Positions 63,164 through 64,000 of a stretch of 64,000 nt of DNA are shown one piece after another. The stretch's first letter is position 1, and the number at the start of each line of letters is the position of its first letter. The stretch is from Diorhabda sublineata. Taxonomy: Eukaryota > Arthropoda > Insecta > Coleoptera > Chrysomelidae. The stretch covers positions 17,991,734 to 18,055,733 of the forward strand of contig NC_079479.1 in NCBI RefSeq assembly GCF_026230105.1, in the 5' to 3' direction. The position numbers and the translations under genes were made by a program. The notes beneath the pieces were generated by a model. The model was given only the letters and a program-made list of their open reading frames with translations, was not told the DNA's origin and ran no database searches.

Positions 63164-64000
63164 TTCAACATTTCTTATATATTTGAATGAGTTTGCATCT
63201 AGCTTTGTCAGATATCGTCGATTTTCATTAATTGAAGCCCATTGAAGTCGATTCTCACTTTGTGTTGATTAAAAATTTTCAAAGTCTATCTTCCTCATTT
63301 GAAGTCGAATTTCAACATTTATCATATATTTGAATGAGTTTGCATCTAACTTTGTCAGATATCGTCGATTTACATCAATTGAAGATTGAAGTCGATTCTC
63401 ACTTTGTGTTGATTGAAAATTTTCAAAGTCTATCTTCCTCATTTGAAGTCGAATTTCAACATTTATCATATATTTGAATGAGTTTGCATCTAACTTTGTC
63501 AGATATCGTCGATTTACATTAATTGAAGCCCATTGAAGTCGATTCTCACTTTGTGTTGATTGAAAATTTTCAAAGTCTATCTTCCTCATTTGAAGTCGAA
63601 TTTCAACATTTCTCATATATTTGAATGAGTTTGCATCTAACTTTGTCAGATATCGTCGATTTACATTAATTGAAGCCCATTGAAGTCGATTCTCACTTTG
63701 TGTTTATTGAAAATTTTCAAAGTTTATCTTCCTCATTTGAAGTCGAATTTCAACATTTCTTATATATTTGAGTGAGTTCGCATCTGACTTTGTCAGATAT
63801 CGTCGATTTACATTCATTGAAGCCCATTGAGGTCGATTGTCACTTTGTGTTGATTGAAAATTCTCAAAGTCTATCTTCCTCATTTGAGTCGAATTTTAAC
63901 ATTTCTCATATTTTTGGATGAGTTTGCATCTAACTTTGTCAGATATCGTCGATTTACATTCATTGAAGCCCATTGAAGTCGATTCTCATTTTGTGTTGAT

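Larger units (their letters stand above)
1..64000. repeat. 147-bp satellite DNA array, whole window
   Basis: The window consists entirely of tandem head-to-tail copies of a 147-bp monomer. GATATC anchors recur every 147 bases, for example at 55824 and 55971, 61200 and 61347, and 62079 and 62226. Deviations are explained by small indels: +9, +2, -1, -2, -3 and -10 bp, plus one 42-bp shortening. A hand consensus has 47 G or C in 147 bases (32%). Monomers differ by scattered substitutions that recur in blocks, which reveals higher-order organisation. No monomer in reverse orientation and no non-satellite insertion was found. Such pure arrays are typical of centromeric or pericentromeric heterochromatin in eukaryotes, so the functional assignment is inference. 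No CENP-B box match, telomere repeat, rRNA or tRNA was seen. No gene is present in any stretch of the window. Confidence 0.97.
33961..64000. repeat. Satellite domain D
   Basis: This domain is marked by CTCCCTTTG, usually preceded by CATGGAAGCCC, near 34028, 36371, 39010, 40917, 42677, 45309, 47657, 48830, 50297, 54398, 58357 and 61097. I did not see this marker left of 34 kb. Intervals between markers range from about 1.18 to 4.1 kb, so the cassette is amplified in several lengths. Nested tandem duplications, listed separately, cover nearly all of it. No gene, RNA or mobile element was recognised. Confidence 0.84.

Noticed and set aside
1..64000. CRISPR array
   Set aside because: There are direct repeats, but no unique spacers alternate with a short conserved repeat. 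The whole 147-bp unit is repeated, and no cas genes are present.
1..64000. CENP-B box
   Set aside because: Some monomers contain TTCGCATCT, but I found no site with the downstream CGGG part of the known motif.
1..64000. Telomeric or subtelomeric repeat
   Set aside because: No TTAGGG- or TTTAGGG-type runs were seen, and the 147-bp unit is unrelated to them.
1..64000. Promoters from the AT-rich CATATATTTG segment
   Set aside because: A TATA-like string occurs in every monomer as part of the repeat. Without transcripts it cannot be called a promoter.

Overview
The whole 64 kb window is one uninterrupted head-to-tail satellite DNA array. I see no protein-coding gene, RNA gene, transposon, CRISPR array or unique sequence in it. 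The basic unit is a 147-bp monomer of about 32% G+C (47 of 147 bases in my hand consensus), so the window holds roughly 435 monomers, all in the same orientation. Nearly every monomer carries a GATATC (EcoRV) site, four CpG positions and a 14-bp perfect palindrome, TTGAAAATTTTCAA. A pure array of nucleosome-sized monomers with nested higher-order repeats (HORs) is typical of eukaryotic centromeric or pericentromeric heterochromatin. That assignment is an inference, because nothing in the sequence proves kinetochore function. The taxon cannot be read from the sequence. From memory only, centromeric satellites of about this length have been described in some plants (for example strawberry), but I did not use this as an identification.

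Diagnostic variants divide the array into four domains. Domain A (about 1-18.5 kb) is marked by a 9-bp insertion seen 16 times and by GAGTGGGTTCG monomers, neither of which I saw further right. It contains HORs of 1,175, 2,063, 1,322 and 1,038 bp plus a larger copy relationship at 10.5 kb. Domain B (about 18.5-20.4 kb) is a short, rather uniform stretch with only monomer-level repetition. Domain C (about 20.4-34 kb) is marked by CTTTGAGTTG and contains overlapping repeats at offsets of 2,195, 2,784, 2,635 and 5,419 bp. Domain D (about 34-64 kb) is marked by CTCCCTTTG, seen 12 times, and contains tandem duplications of 2,638, 1,906, 2,346, 1,175, 1,466, 1,610, 882 and 2,740 bp. Many of these are nearly perfect and so look recent.

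Almost every offset is a whole number of 147-bp units plus the small indels lying inside the unit. This is what in-register unequal exchange would leave. Because 147 is divisible by 3 and the minus strand of the consensus has no stop in one frame, the array is full of minus-strand open frames encoding a 49-residue repeat, the longest 282 codons. I read these as by-products of periodicity, not genes. The features below record the array, its domains and the individual duplication blocks. Block edges were found by eye and are good to within a few tens of bases.
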